NCBI GenBank assembly: GCA_012727835.1
Contig: JAAYGE010000217.1
Coordinates: 1-13,549 of the forward strand
Source: Bacillota bacterium
GTDB taxonomy: Bacteria; Bacillota_H; UBA994; UBA5500
Direction of reading: 5' to 3'
Length of the DNA stretch: 13,549 nucleotides
Positions 1 through 8,364 of this stretch are shown in pieces (position 1 is the stretch's first letter; the number at the start of each line of letters is the position of its first letter). The notes beneath the pieces were generated by a model. It had not been told where the DNA came from, did no database searches, and saw only the letters and a program-made list of their open reading frames with translations. Both the position numbers and the translations under genes were made by a program.

Positions 1-203
1 CTCTCGGCCATAAAGTGGACGCCGCAAAAAACAATAACTTCCGCATCAGTAGCAGCCGCTCGCTGACTTAAACCAAAAGAGTCGCCTATGAAATCAGCCA
101 CATCTTGAATTTCATCCCGCTGATAATAATGGGCTAACACGATTGCCCGACGCTCTTTTTTTAATTCTAGTAGCCGCTGTTTTAATGCATCCACCGTTGC
201 CAT
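1..203 (-). CDS. nadA: quinolinate synthase NadA, N-terminal part (cut by window edge)
   Basis: Quinolinate synthase is a cytoplasmic [4Fe-4S] enzyme that condenses iminoaspartate with dihydroxyacetone phosphate in de novo NAD synthesis. Only the first 67 codons are inside the window. The translation begins [20 protein letters not shown] and continues with [22 protein letters not shown], the characteristic NadA amino terminus, followed by a cysteine in [12 protein letters not shown] that fits the first cluster ligand region. The ATG at 203-201 is preceded by AAGGAGTG at a workable distance, and a near-consensus promoter lies about 70 bases upstream of it. nadB and nadC often follow nadA in Firmicutes, but that part is outside the window. 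The identity rests on recognised family motifs and I am confident of it. Confidence 0.93.
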   Translation of the reverse strand, partial: MATVDALKQRLLELKKERRAIVLAHYYQRDEIQDVADFIGDSFGLSQRAAATDAEVIVFCGVHFMAE

Positions 204-251
204 CCCTTTTGACACTCCTTCTAACGCATACTCTTTTTTATAACTAAAAAC

Positions 252-269
252 TAATTACCTACCTAATTA
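252..269. promoter_or_regulatory. paired TAATTA repeats, possible operator at the nadA transcription start
   Basis: The self-complementary hexamer TAATTA occurs at 252-257 and again at 264-269, with centres 12 bases apart, so the pair is both a direct and an inverted repeat. It falls just downstream of the predicted nadA transcription start, where a repressor would block transcription. The surroundings are AT-rich, so chance is a real alternative. I cannot match it to a named NAD-repressor consensus. Confidence 0.25.
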
Positions 270-278
270 ATCATTCCA

Positions 279-307
279 ATTCTATACTTCGCCCCCGGAC
301 CTGTCAA
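279..307 (-). promoter_or_regulatory. sigma-A promoter of nadA
   Basis: On the minus strand there is a perfect -35 box TTGACA (307-302), a 17-base spacer, and a -10 box TAGAAT (284-279, five of six consensus bases). The predicted start is near 272, giving an untranslated leader of about 70 bases before the nadA ATG. No other promoter of this quality faces nadA. Confidence 0.8.
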
Positions 308-311
308 TTAT

Positions 312-340
312 TTGCCATTTCGTGGCCAGGGAGGAATACA
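312..340 (+). promoter_or_regulatory. weak candidate promoter for the CPBP-fold gene
   Basis: TTGCCA (312-317, five of six -35 bases) is followed after 17 bases by AATACA (335-340), which matches only three of six -10 bases. It points at the gene starting at 389 and would give a leader of about 40 bases. The weak -10 makes this only a candidate. Nothing better was seen on this strand in the gap. Confidence 0.25.
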
Positions 341-388
341 GCCGCTGACGTGGAAATAGAAGGTGAATTAAACTGGGGGGAATAGCAC

Positions 389-1732
389 ATGGGGCTTAAG
401 AATATGCGGCTGCATCCTTTAGTCATCTGGTTCGGCCTTCTAGGAGGAACTGTGGCACTAGCGGCGCTGGGTATGGGCCTGTTAGTACTGGCGCCCAATA
501 GCATGGGCCTCACCGATACAAGCTACCAAATTAATAGTGCCTTTTCCTTTGATGAATGGGAAATTAGTACGAGACACGGAATAATAAGTTTTCCCGAAGG
601 CGGATTAGCGGTGGAGGCCTATCAGCACGATCGGCTGGCGGCCTTTGTAATATGGGGGACGGCTACTCTTGATCCTATCGATACGGAGCTGGATGTCTCC
701 CAGCTGGACAATATACAGCTGACTGTCGTCTATATGTCGGAAAAGGAACTTCTCAGTGCTCGCGGCAGCACCTACATTCGTACTACCGATTCGCCCGACG
801 GCTACCAACAAGCTGCCGAACTACTCAAGAGCGAAAAACATTCCTTACCCCTATTACGGATTTTTGGTAACCAACGAATTTATCCCTTTCCTTCCGGAGT
901 AGCTAGGGCCGTGTTTTTTGATAGTGAGGGGCAACGTTACATCTATCAGGATGGTGGACGGGTAAGTCTACAAGGGCCAGATGGCCAGCAATATTTGGCA
1001 CCGGAAGTTCCCGTATTAGTAAATGGCTTGTTAGCAACCATTTTATATACCTGCTGCATCATTATATTATTAATAGCTACCTTCTTTGCCACCTTGGGCA
1101 ATGGAGAGCACCATAGGCCAGGGGTGGCCAGTCCGGGGAAAACCAACTACTACCTGCTCCTAGCCCCCCTGTATGCCTTGGGTCGCGGTCTAGTGGCCAG
1201 TTTGCAACTGGGGCCGCTGGTTACAATCACCTACGATAGCCTGTTGCTGTTTTTGGCAGTTTACCTGCTCAATAAACAAGCCCTCCAACGGCAACTCCCA
1301 CCCCGTTCCCTTCTTTCGCGGCTGGGACTGGGCCTGCTACTAGGTGGCTTAGCCGTATTCTTAGGGCAACTGGCACTGCCTAGAGGACTAACCTCCCTGG
1401 AATTAGGCGACTATATCTTGCTAATCGGTGGCGGGTTAGCTATGGCCCTAGCGCAGGAAACCTTATGGCGAGGGTTGGTGTTAGAGCATTTAATTCAACG
1501 CTGGGGTAATTGGCGGGGTCTCTTTCTAACAGCCGGCTTTCAGGGCTTGTGTGCTTTCCTCACCTGGCTGCTCAATCCGGTTTCGGCCCTAGGGCCATTA
1601 AATACGCTGGTGTTTATTTCCCTGCAGGCCCTTTGGCTCGGCTATACGTACCTACGCACTAACAACCTGACCACCCCCATGACTATCAGCGCCTGCCTAG
1701 CCGTTCTGCCACAACTGCTTGTGTTCTACTAG
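389..1732 (+). CDS. CPBP-fold (Abi-like) membrane protein with extracytoplasmic N-terminal domain, probably proteolytically inactive
   Basis: This 447-residue integral membrane protein has a first membrane segment at about residues 10-34. A polar region (about 40-205) follows and is probably outside the membrane. A second segment lies at about 207-236, and then comes a bundle of hydrophobic helices to the C-terminus. The segment ALAQETLWRGLVLEHL (354-369) resembles motif 1 (EExxxR) of CPBP/CAAX-type intramembrane proteases, and the helices after it follow that family's layout. The first Glu is Gln356, the motif 2 His position appears to be Cys388 (FQGLC), and the motif 3 His region reads PMTISACLA without His, so catalysis is doubtful. 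The ATG at 389 follows a GGGGGG stretch eight bases away; ATG 404 is a possible alternative. The polar domain was not recognised. The gene stands alone between divergent nadA and convergent fhs. Substrate and role are unknown. Confidence 0.6.
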   Translation: MGLKNMRLHPLVIWFGLLGGTVALAALGMGLLVLAPNSMGLTDTSYQINSAFSFDEWEISTRHGIISFPEGGLAVEAYQHDRLAAFVIWGTATLDPIDTELDVSQLDNIQLTVVYMSEKELLSARGSTYIRTTDSPDGYQQAAELLKSEKHSLPLLRIFGNQRIYPFPSGVARAVFFDSEGQRYIYQDGGRVSLQGPDGQQYLAPEVPVLVNGLLATILYTCCIIILLIATFFATLGNGEHHRPGVASPGKTNYYLLLAPLYALGRGLVASLQLGPLVTITYDSLLLFLAVYLLNKQALQRQLPPRSLLSRLGLGLLLGGLAVFLGQLALPRGLTSLELGDYILLIGGGLAMALAQETLWRGLVLEHLIQRWGNWRGLFLTAGFQGLCAFLTWLLNPVSALGPLNTLVFISLQALWLGYTYLRTNNLTTPMTISACLAVLPQLLVFY

Positions 1733-1736
1733 ATGA

Positions 1737-1772
1737 AAAAGTGGGGCTACCCCATCAGGGTGCCCCACTTTT
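1737..1772. terminator. bidirectional intrinsic terminator between the CPBP-fold gene and fhs
   Basis: AAAAGTGGGGC (1737-1747) pairs with GCCCCACTTTT (1762-1772). Inside it ACCC (1749-1752) pairs with GGGT (1758-1761) around the loop CATCA, leaving one bulged T. The flanking A and T runs give a U-tract in either direction. It lies five bases after the stop of the plus-strand gene and 14 bases beyond the fhs stop, so it ends both convergent transcripts. Confidence 0.9.
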
Positions 1773-1785
1773 ATGTTTATCGCAA

Positions 1786-3456
1786 TTAGAACAAACCGGT
1801 AATCGTACCGTCGGCATCGATGTCGATATCCTGAGCCGCCGGTCGCTTAGGTAAGCCAGGCATGGTCATGATATCGCCGGTGATGGCCACTAGGAAGCCG
1901 GCACCAGCCGAAGCCCTAACTTCACGGACCGTGATAGTAAAGCCGGTGGGCCGTCCGACCAGTTTCGGATTGTCAGACAAGGAATACTGGGTCTTAGCCA
2001 TACAAATGGGTAGCTTGTCTAAGCCTAGGCGGGTATAGTTGCGAATGGCCCGATTGGCTTCGCTAGTATACTCAACGCCGTCGGCGCCATAGATTTCTTT
2101 AGCGATAATCTCGATCTTCTCTTTGATGCTCAGATCTAAGGAGTACAGCGGCTCATAGTGGGACTCTTGTTCTTCGAGCACCTTAACTACCGTTTCGGCT
2201 AGCTCTATACCGCCTTCGCCGCCCTTAGCAAACACTTCGGCGAGGGCACAAGCAACTCCTATTTCTGCGCACTTGGCCTTAATTAGATCCAGTTCGGCCT
2301 GTGTATCCGTTGGGAAGCGGTTAATAGCCACGACGGCTGGCACCTTAAACTTAGCCACGTTTTCAATGAGCTTAGCCAGGTTGGCAAAACCGCGTTCCAC
2401 CGCACCCAGATCTTCGTTGGCCAGATCCTTCTTATCCGCACCGCCGTGCAGCTTCAGAGCCCGGGCAGTGGCCACGATTACCGTTAGGTCTGGCTTCAAG
2501 TTACCGTAACGGGAAACAATATAGAAGAATTTCTCAGCACCCAAGTCGGCACCGAAGCCGGCTTCCGTCAAGAAGATGTCGGCCAGCTTGAGCCCCATCT
2601 TGGTGGCAATGAGGGTATTGGTACCGTGGGCGATATTGGCAAAGGGGCCACCATGGACAAAGGCCGGACCATTTTCTAGGGTCTGCACCAGGTTGGGCTT
2701 GATGGCATCCTTGAGCAATACGGTCATGGCACCTTGCACTCCCAAGTCGGCCACGGTCACCGGTTTGCGATCATATGTATAAGCTACAATCATTCGGCTG
2801 AGGCGTTCTTTGAGATCAATTAGATCGCTAGCCAAGCAGAGGATAGCCATAACCTCAGAAGCCACGGTGATATCAAAACCATCCTGACGAGGTACGCCAT
2901 TGGTAGGCCCGCCCAAACCGATAACGATATTGCGCAAAACCCGCTCGTTCATATCCATGGCGCGGCGCCAAACGATACGACGAGGGTCAATATTCAACTC
3001 GTTGCCTTGCTGCAGATGGTTATCCAGCACGGCAGCCAACAGGTTATGGGCAGTAGTGATGGCATGCAAGTCACCAGTAAAATGCAGGTTGATGTCGGCC
3101 ATAGGAACCAGCTGCGAATAGCCTCCACCGGCGGCGCCACCTTTCACACCAAAGCTAGGCCCGAGGGAGGGCTCGCGTAACGCCATCATAGTTTTCTTAC
3201 CTATACGGGCTAAAGCTTGTCCCAGACCTACTGTAATTGTGGTTTTACCTTCGCCGGCGGCCGTCGGGTTGATGGCCGTCACCAAGACCAGTTTGCCATC
3301 GGGCTTGTCCTGCAGGCGACGCCGGACCGATAGATCGACCTTAGCCTTGTATTTACCATAAAGATCTAGTTCGTCTTCTGAAATACCGAGTTCAGCCGCA
3401 ATGTCAACGATTGGTTTGAGTTTGGCCTCTTGGGCAATTTGAATATCCGTCTTCAT
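1786..3456 (-). CDS. fhs: formate-tetrahydrofolate ligase (10-formyl-THF synthetase)
   Basis: Fhs catalyses the reversible reaction formate + THF + ATP to 10-formyl-THF + ADP + phosphate in the cytoplasm. At 556 residues it has the usual family length. The nucleotide-binding loop [10 protein letters not shown] is at residues 64-73, followed by the family block [20 protein letters not shown], and later [16 protein letters not shown] and [20 protein letters not shown] near the C-terminus. The ATG at 3456 follows AGGGAGG at eight bases, and that site overlaps the fchA stop codon, so the two are probably translationally coupled. As the last gene of a histidine-degradation block, it could run towards formate and make ATP from the formimino carbon. 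It may also serve the Wood-Ljungdahl or purine pathways, which the window cannot tell. The identification is very secure; the direction of flux is inference. Confidence 0.97.
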   Translation of the reverse strand: MKTDIQIAQEAKLKPIVDIAAELGISEDELDLYGKYKAKVDLSVRRRLQDKPDGKLVLVTAINPTAAGEGKTTITVGLGQALARIGKKTMMALREPSLGPSFGVKGGAAGGGYSQLVPMADINLHFTGDLHAITTAHNLLAAVLDNHLQQGNELNIDPRRIVWRRAMDMNERVLRNIVIGLGGPTNGVPRQDGFDITVASEVMAILCLASDLIDLKERLSRMIVAYTYDRKPVTVADLGVQGAMTVLLKDAIKPNLVQTLENGPAFVHGGPFANIAHGTNTLIATKMGLKLADIFLTEAGFGADLGAEKFFYIVSRYGNLKPDLTVIVATARALKLHGGADKKDLANEDLGAVERGFANLAKLIENVAKFKVPAVVAINRFPTDTQAELDLIKAKCAEIGVACALAEVFAKGGEGGIELAETVVKVLEEQESHYEPLYSLDLSIKEKIEIIAKEIYGADGVEYTSEANRAIRNYTRLGLDKLPICMAKTQYSLSDNPKLVGRPTGFTITVREVRASAGAGFLVAITGDIMTMPGLPKRPAAQDIDIDADGTITGLF

Positions 3457-3469
3457 TACATCTGCCTCC

Positions 3470-4105
3470 CTAAGTATTTAGAATGGAATCAGTAATGGCC
3501 TGTACTTTCTCTTGCAGTGCATTGCCTTCACTGATCAACTGCTCCACCTGCTGCAACATATCCCGGGTCCACTCATCATCGGGCAAGTATTTAACGTTGA
3601 TGCGTACATTTAATAGGGCCGAATTGAGGGCCGCATAGGCAGCAAAACCGGCAACGGCGGCGTCGGAAACGGCGTTGGGGTTGCCCTTTTCTGCCGCCAC
3701 GATAGCCAGCTTGAGAATTTCTATTGCGTGCTTTGCCACCGCCAAGGGAACCTGGCAGGCGCTCCGATAACCTTCCCAAACTGCCTGTTGGCGACGTTCT
3801 TTTTCTTCTTCCGTCGTTTTTGGTAATGCATAGGCAGCCATAACCCCGTCGAAAGCTACCGAATCCTCACTGGCAAGGCGTAACATCGTATCTTTCAGCC
3901 TTGTTGCTTCCGCCAAGAGGTGTTGCATTTCCTCTTCAACGGCAGCAAACTTCTTGCGGCCGGCAGTTAGGTTGGCCACCATGGAGACTAGGGCTGCACC
4001 CAAGCCGCCAATCACTGCAGCCGCACTACCGCCGCCTGGAGTAGCGCCCTTGCCTGCTAATGCGTCATGATAGGCGCGCAAAGTATATTGATCAAACTGC
4101 TCCAT
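3470..4105 (-). CDS. fchA: methenyltetrahydrofolate cyclohydrolase / formiminotetrahydrofolate cyclodeaminase
   Basis: This 211-residue protein belongs to the family of the C-terminal domain of animal FTCD, which includes clostridial FchA. In the histidine pathway the expected reaction is 5-formimino-THF to 5,10-methenyl-THF plus ammonia, and some members hydrolyse methenyl-THF to 10-formyl-THF. The family signature is [20 protein letters not shown] near the N-terminus, followed by a helical body with [24 protein letters not shown] two codons upstream (4111) is possible, but the AAAGGAG site is only two bases from it and eight bases from the ATG at 4105, so I chose the ATG. It sits between hutI and fhs; fhs starts 13 bases after its stop. 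Deaminase or cyclohydrolase activity cannot be separated from sequence alone. Neighbours with FtcF and Hut enzymes favour at least deaminase activity. Confidence 0.9.
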   Translation of the reverse strand: MEQFDQYTLRAYHDALAGKGATPGGGSAAAVIGGLGAALVSMVANLTAGRKKFAAVEEEMQHLLAEATRLKDTMLRLASEDSVAFDGVMAAYALPKTTEEEKERRQQAVWEGYRSACQVPLAVAKHAIEILKLAIVAAEKGNPNAVSDAAVAGFAAYAALNSALLNVRINVKYLPDDEWTRDMLQQVEQLISEGNALQEKVQAITDSILNT

Positions 4106-4137
4106 ATCCACTACTCCTTTCCTTGTGTTATTTGCAG

Positions 4138-4174
4138 GGCTATGACTAATAATACCATAGCCGCGGCAGCTATG
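4138..4174 (-). repeat. mutually exclusive hairpins upstream of fchA
   Basis: GGCTATG (4138-4144) is complementary to CATAGCC (4156-4162), giving a 7-bp stem with an 11-base loop. CATAGC (4156-4161) is also complementary to GCTATG (4169-4174), giving a 6-bp stem with a 7-base loop. The middle arm can pair with only one partner at a time. In the hutI-to-fchA transcript the second hairpin would form first, and the first ends about 18 bases before the fchA ribosome binding site. This could be a translational switch or merely a repeat. Confidence 0.35.
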
Positions 4175-4209
4175 CCTTACGAAAACTTGTTATTCTTTCC
4201 ACATATATC

Positions 4210-4331
4210 GGAGCCCCAGGAGGCCGCGGTCCCTTGGTAGCGGAAACACCCAAAGAGGAGCCGAGGGGCCGTGTAAACCCAGTTGGCACCAGCCGGTGCT
4301 CTAGTGAAGCCCCTCGGCTCGATCCGCCTCT
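4210..4331. other. unassigned GC-rich structured element in the hutI-fchA gap
   Basis: A perfect 12-bp inverted repeat, GAGCCGAGGGGC (4258-4269) with GCCCCTCGGCTC (4309-4320), encloses a 39-base region. That region has its own hairpin, GCACC (4286-4290) with GGTGC (4295-4299), loop AGCC. Outside it GCGGA (4240-4244) can pair with TCCGC (4323-4327), leaving a 13-base single-stranded bulge on one side. GCCCC at 4213-4217 is a possible competing partner for GGGGC (4265-4269). Neither side has the T-run of an intrinsic terminator. I looked for T-box, THF, ZTP, glycine, cobalamin, guanidine and SRP RNA signatures and saw no convincing match. It may be a regulatory RNA, a processing or stability hairpin, or the trace of a small mobile repeat. 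The strand is undecided, although flanking genes are all on the minus strand. Confidence 0.5.
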
Positions 4332-4351
4332 AGCCTCGTCAAAATGTGGCG

Positions 4352-5623
4352 CTAATACACCAATTGCCCGTCTCTTACCACCTGTTGCCCGCGCTTGAAT
4401 ACGTGCTGTGCTAAGTTTACCCCAAAATGATAGGCAACAAAATCTAAGTTGGGTGCGTCATAGATCACAAAGTCGGCCGCCTTCCCTACTTCTAGGCTAC
4501 CCACCTCTTGGGCCACTCCGATGGCATGGGCCGAGTTGATAGTGCTGGCCGCCAGTGCTTGGGCCGGGGTTAGGCCCAGGCTTTGCCAGGCCAGGGTTTG
4601 TACTATTTGCATCGATTCGGTGGGGCAGGTACCCGGGTTAAAGTCGGTGGCTAAGGCGATAGGAACGCTGGCTTCCAGCATGGCTACCACATTGGGTCGT
4701 TGGGATGAGCGCAGCGTAAAGCTGGTACCCGGCAAGAGCACGGCCACTACTCCCGCTTCCGCCATGGCCTTAATACCTTCCTCGCTGGCGTAGAGCAGGT
4801 GGTCGGCAGAAGTGGCACCCAACTCGGCCGCCAGTTGGGCACCGCCCAAAGGCACCAGTTCATCGGCATGGATTTTGAGCTTAAAGCCGTGTTTTTCTGC
4901 GGCCTGCAGAATACGCCTACTTTGCTCTATACTGAAGACGCCTTCCTCACAGAAAACATCGCAGAAAGCAGCCAAACCTTGCTCGGCGACGGCTGGAAGC
5001 ATCTCTTCGATAATCAAGTCCACAAAGGCTTCCGGGTTTTCTTTATACTCGGGGGGAATAGCATGGGCCCCCATGAAGGTGGAAACCACATCCACCGGAT
5101 GTTCATCCGCCGCCTTTTTAGCCGCCTGCAGCTGGCGAATTTCGCTTTCAGTAGTCAGCCCATAGCCACTTTTGGCTTCCACAGTGGTAGTGCCATGGAG
5201 CAACATGCGGTCCAGGGTCTTCTTGGCTAAAGTAGCCAGTTCATCAACGCTGGCGGCGCGTGTAGCCTGCACCGTGCTCAAAATACCGTAACCAGCCGCC
5301 AAGATCTCCAAGTACGACTTGCCCACCAACTTCATGGCCAGTTCCCGCTCGCGCCAACCGGCAAAGACTAAGTGGGTATGGGGGTCCACAAAACCAGGCA
5401 AGACAGCCTGGCCAGAGGCGTCAACAATCCGGGTGTGTTCTCCTCGGTAGTTCTCGGCTGCCGCCATAGGTCCCAAGGCCAAGACCTGACCGTCTTTAAC
5501 AGCTAAGAAGGCATCGTGGTAAACCGCCAGTTGGCCCAATTCTCGGCCCCGCTGGGGATGCTCACTGTAGCCAACGGTAGTTGCCAACTCGCCAATATTA
5601 ACGACAAGGAGATCGGCCCGCAT
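4352..5623 (-). CDS. hutI: imidazolonepropionase
   Basis: HutI hydrolyses 4-imidazolone-5-propionate to N-formimino-L-glutamate, the third step of histidine degradation, in the cytoplasm. It is a metal-dependent amidohydrolase of 423 residues, close to the usual family length. Metal-site motifs visible are PGFVDPHTHLVFAG (His82 and His84), GAHAIPPEY (His187), KIHADEL (His252) and ATDFNPGTCPTESM (Asp327). GTTTVEAKSGYGL at about 144-156 is typical of HutI. The ATG at 5623 lies two bases after the ftcF stop (TAA CC ATG) and the upstream ribosome site is weak, so translation probably depends on coupling to ftcF. The product is the substrate of FtcF, encoded directly upstream. About 240 bases of structured non-coding DNA follow before fchA. 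Confidence 0.96.
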   Translation of the reverse strand: MRADLLVVNIGELATTVGYSEHPQRGRELGQLAVYHDAFLAVKDGQVLALGPMAAAENYRGEHTRIVDASGQAVLPGFVDPHTHLVFAGWRERELAMKLVGKSYLEILAAGYGILSTVQATRAASVDELATLAKKTLDRMLLHGTTTVEAKSGYGLTTESEIRQLQAAKKAADEHPVDVVSTFMGAHAIPPEYKENPEAFVDLIIEEMLPAVAEQGLAAFCDVFCEEGVFSIEQSRRILQAAEKHGFKLKIHADELVPLGGAQLAAELGATSADHLLYASEEGIKAMAEAGVVAVLLPGTSFTLRSSQRPNVVAMLEASVPIALATDFNPGTCPTESMQIVQTLAWQSLGLTPAQALAASTINSAHAIGVAQEVGSLEVGKAADFVIYDAPNLDFVAYHFGVNLAQHVFKRGQQVVRDGQLVY

Positions 5624-5625
5624 GG

Positions 5626-6522
5626 TTACTCACTTCGCAGATGGGTTTCTAATATTTGTGATAGATCGAAGGATTCCACCTTCAGCGCCTCGATGGCCAC
5701 GTCCAACAAGGCCTGTAGCGGTAATAGACCTACGATTTCGCTACCGACAATACCCACACCTGCTTCTGCCGCATAGGCTTTAATCGCTTCATAGACGGGT
5801 AAAAGTCCCGTTACCGTATAATCCACCATGTTCATTGAAACCTGAGCTAAATTGCGCTCGCCCAACATTACCCCTAGCGCCTTAACCGCCTTGAAACCGC
5901 CGCCCGATTCACGCACCCTTCTAGCTATGCGTCTAGCCAGCTTCAGATCATCGGTGTCCAGGTTTACGTTGAAGGCAATCAGCGGTGGACGAGCACCAAC
6001 GGCCGTCACGCCGGCTGTAGGATGCACTTTAGCTTCACCAAAGTCGGGATGGCGTTCCGGCTCATGGATAGTATCACGAATGCCTTCGAACTCGCCCCGC
6101 CGCACATCGGCCAGGTTTTGACGCTCCGGTCGACGGGCTGCCCGTTCGTAAAGATACACGGGGATACCCAGTTCGTTGGCAATGCGCTCGCCTAGAGCAT
6201 TGGCCAACTCCACACATTCCTCCATGGTTACCTCGCCTAAAGGCACAAAGGGAATTACGTCGGTGGCCCCCATGCGGGGATGTTCACCCTCGTGGACGGT
6301 AAGGTCAATCAGCTCACTAGCCTTGCGACAGCAGCGGAAGGCGGCCTCGCTCACCGCTTCCGGTTCACCGATAAAGGTAACGACTACCCGATTATGGTCA
6401 TGATCCGGGTTAACATCCAGCACCGTTACACCGGGAACACTCTTAGCTTCTGCCACAATAGCATCGATTACCTCCGGCCGTCGCCCTTCACTGAAGTTGG
6501 GCACGCACTCTACAACACGCAT
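5626..6522 (-). CDS. ftcF: glutamate formimidoyltransferase
   Basis: This 298-residue protein corresponds to the N-terminal formiminotransferase domain of animal FTCD. It transfers the formimino group of N-formiminoglutamate to THF, giving glutamate and 5-formimino-THF. The opening VECVPNFSEGRR, then NPDHDHNRVVVTFIG and EGEHPRMGATDVIPFVPL are the family's signature; by eye His81 aligns with catalytic His82 of mammalian FTCD. KVHPTAGVTAVGARPPLIAFNVNL and ALGVMLGERNLAQVSMN are also characteristic. There is no cyclodeaminase domain; that activity is encoded separately by fchA beyond hutI. The ATG at 6522 follows AGGAG nine bases away. This enzyme makes the pathway THF-dependent, unlike the HutE/HutG routes that release formamide or formate directly. 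The stop is two bases before the hutI start. Confidence 0.95.
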   Translation of the reverse strand: MRVVECVPNFSEGRRPEVIDAIVAEAKSVPGVTVLDVNPDHDHNRVVVTFIGEPEAVSEAAFRCCRKASELIDLTVHEGEHPRMGATDVIPFVPLGEVTMEECVELANALGERIANELGIPVYLYERAARRPERQNLADVRRGEFEGIRDTIHEPERHPDFGEAKVHPTAGVTAVGARPPLIAFNVNLDTDDLKLARRIARRVRESGGGFKAVKALGVMLGERNLAQVSMNMVDYTVTGLLPVYEAIKAYAAEAGVGIVGSEIVGLLPLQALLDVAIEALKVESFDLSQILETHLRSE

Positions 6523-6557
6523 CTCCTCTCACTCCTGTTCATTTTTATCTTGAATAT

Positions 6558-6584
6558 GCCCTGGTTGGCTTTTGCCACCAGGGC
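6558..6584 (-). repeat. intercistronic hairpin between hutU and ftcF
   Basis: GCCCTGGT (6558-6565) pairs with ACCAGGGC (6577-6584), and inside it GGC (6567-6569) pairs with GCC (6574-6576) around a TTTT loop, with one bulged base. Neither side has a following T-run, so it is not a good terminator. It may stabilise the 3' end of the hutH-hutU message or weaken readthrough to ftcF. No promoter or convincing small gene was seen in the rest of the 154-base gap. Confidence 0.55.
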
Positions 6585-6676
6585 AGTTAGCTTTATGTTT
6601 TGGCTACAGGCGCTCTAGTATGACCACGCCCGCAAATACCACGGAAATTGTCTATTACTTCCGAGACCGTACTAAC

Positions 6677-8326
6677 CTATTCCAACATGGGGATCTTTAC
6701 ACCGCGCTCTTTAGCCGTCTGAATGGCCAACTCATAACCGGCGTCGGCATGGCGCATCACACCGGTGCCCGGATCGCTGGTTAGCACGGTGCGCAAACGC
6801 CAATCGGCGTCTTCCGTACCGTCGGCCACTACCACCATGCCCGCATGGATGGAATAGCCGATACCCACACCACCGCCGTGGTGCACCGATACCCAGCTGG
6901 CGCCGGAAACCGAGTTAAGCAGAGCATTTAAGATGGGCCAGTCGGCGATGGCATCGCTGCCGTCGCGCATACCTTCCGTCTCCCGGTTGGGTGAAGCCAC
7001 CGAGCCGGTATCTAAATGGTCACGCCCGATGACTATCGGGGCCTTGAGTTCCCCATTGCGCACCATCTCGTTAATGGCCAAGCCGAATTTGGCCCGCTCG
7101 CCGTAACCGAGCCAGCAGATGCGGGACGGCAGACCTTGGAAGGCAACCCGCTCCTGGGCCATCTTGATCCAGCGATGGAGGCGCTCATTGTCGGGGAAGA
7201 GCTCTAATACCTTTTGGTCGGTTTTATAAATATCCTCCGGATCACCCGAAAGGGCCACCCAGCGGAAGGGGCCTTTACCTTCGCAGAAGAGGGGACGAAT
7301 GTAGGCCGGCACGAAACCGGGGAAGTCAAAGGCGTTGGTGATCCCATTCTCATAGGCCATCTGTCGCAGGTTGTTGCCATAGTCGAAGGCTACAGCACCA
7401 CGGGCTTGCATATCCAGCATGGCTTGCACGTGGCGGGCCATGCTTTCGCCCGAAAGGGCCACATATTTCTTCGGATCCCGCTTACGCAGTTCTAAGGCTT
7501 CCTCGTAGCTCATGCCACCGGGCACATAGCCATCCAGGGGGTCGTGGGCCGAAGTCTGGTCGGTCACCAAATCGGGAATGCGGCCACGGCGCACCAATTC
7601 GGGCAACACATCGGAGGCGTTACCGAGTAAGCCTATGGAAATGGCTTCGCCGGCAGCCAGAGCCTCGTCTACTTTGGCTAAGGCCTCATCCAGATTGTCG
7701 GTCCAGGTGTCCAGATAACGGGTGTTGATGCGGCGCAGAATCCGCTCCTTATCCACTTCCACCACCAAAGCCACACCTTCGTTCATGGTTACGGCCAAGG
7801 GCTGGGCACCACCCATACCACCCAAGCCGGCGGTGACTACCCACTTACCCTTGAGGCTACCCTTATAATGCTGGTGAGCCGCCTCAGCAAAGGTTTCGTA
7901 GGTTCCCTGTAAGATACCCTGGGTAGCAATGTAGATCCAGCTGCCGGCGGTCATTTGGCCATACATGATAAGGCCCTTATCCTCCAGCTCATGGAACTTC
8001 TCCCAAGTGGCCCAGTGGGGCACCAGCATGGAGTTGGAGATGAGGACGCGGGGCGCCCGCTTGTGGGTGCGGAAAACACCCACCGGTTTACCCGATTGAA
8101 CCAGCAGGGTTTCATCATCGGCCAATTCACGCAAGGAGCGCACGATGGCGTCGAAGCATTCCCAATTACGGGCTGCCTTACCAGTGCCACCATAGACGAT
8201 CAGCTGGTCCGGCTTTTCCGCCACTTCTGGGTCCAGGTTGTTCATGAGCATACGCAGGGCAGCTTCTTGCTGCCAGCCCCGACAGGAAATTTCCGTTCCC
8301 CGTGGAGCACGGATTACTCTACTCAT
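6677..8326 (-). CDS. hutU: urocanate hydratase
   Basis: Urocanase adds water to urocanate to give 4-imidazolone-5-propionate, the second step of histidine degradation, using tightly bound NAD+ as an electrophile. The product has 549 residues, near the usual length of about 555. Visible landmarks are [14 protein letters not shown] (43-56), GRD-type loops, the dinucleotide-binding segment [12 protein letters not shown] (165-176), [16 protein letters not shown] (256-271), and the [13 protein letters not shown] block with Cys404, corresponding to the conserved cysteine (Cys410) of the Pseudomonas enzyme. [17 protein letters not shown] is near the C-terminus. The ATG at 8326 has an excellent AAAGGAGG site at eight bases. 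It lies 38 bases downstream of hutH and is certainly co-transcribed with it. No truncation or missing key residue was noticed. Confidence 0.98.
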   Translation of the reverse strand: MSRVIRAPRGTEISCRGWQQEAALRMLMNNLDPEVAEKPDQLIVYGGTGKAARNWECFDAIVRSLRELADDETLLVQSGKPVGVFRTHKRAPRVLISNSMLVPHWATWEKFHELEDKGLIMYGQMTAGSWIYIATQGILQGTYETFAEAAHQHYKGSLKGKWVVTAGLGGMGGAQPLAVTMNEGVALVVEVDKERILRRINTRYLDTWTDNLDEALAKVDEALAAGEAISIGLLGNASDVLPELVRRGRIPDLVTDQTSAHDPLDGYVPGGMSYEEALELRKRDPKKYVALSGESMARHVQAMLDMQARGAVAFDYGNNLRQMAYENGITNAFDFPGFVPAYIRPLFCEGKGPFRWVALSGDPEDIYKTDQKVLELFPDNERLHRWIKMAQERVAFQGLPSRICWLGYGERAKFGLAINEMVRNGELKAPIVIGRDHLDTGSVASPNRETEGMRDGSDAIADWPILNALLNSVSGASWVSVHHGGGVGIGYSIHAGMVVVADGTEDADWRLRTVLTSDPGTGVMRHADAGYELAIQTAKERGVKIPMLE

Positions 8327-8364
8327 CTACTCTTCCTCCTTTATTTATTGTTTAGGGTAATCCC

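Noticed and set aside
4210..4331. Reading the hutI-fchA element as a T-box because of GGGACCGCGG on the minus strand
   Set aside because: The AGGGTGGTACCGCG consensus is not matched, there is no following terminator, and the downstream genes are not tRNA synthetases or amino-acid biosynthesis genes.
4321..4333. GGCTCGATCC near 4316-4325 as a tRNA T-arm
   Set aside because: The flanking bases cannot make the five-base T-stem, and no acceptor or anticodon arm was found at the proper distance.
4799..5230. Plus-strand open frames of over 100 codons opposite hutI
   Set aside because: They are antisense to a clear hutI, have no ribosome site or recognisable family, and read as shadow of its codon pattern.
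6280..6784. Plus-strand frames running from ftcF through the gap into hutU
   Set aside because: Most of their length is antisense to the two genes; the short gap portion shows no gene-like features on either strand.
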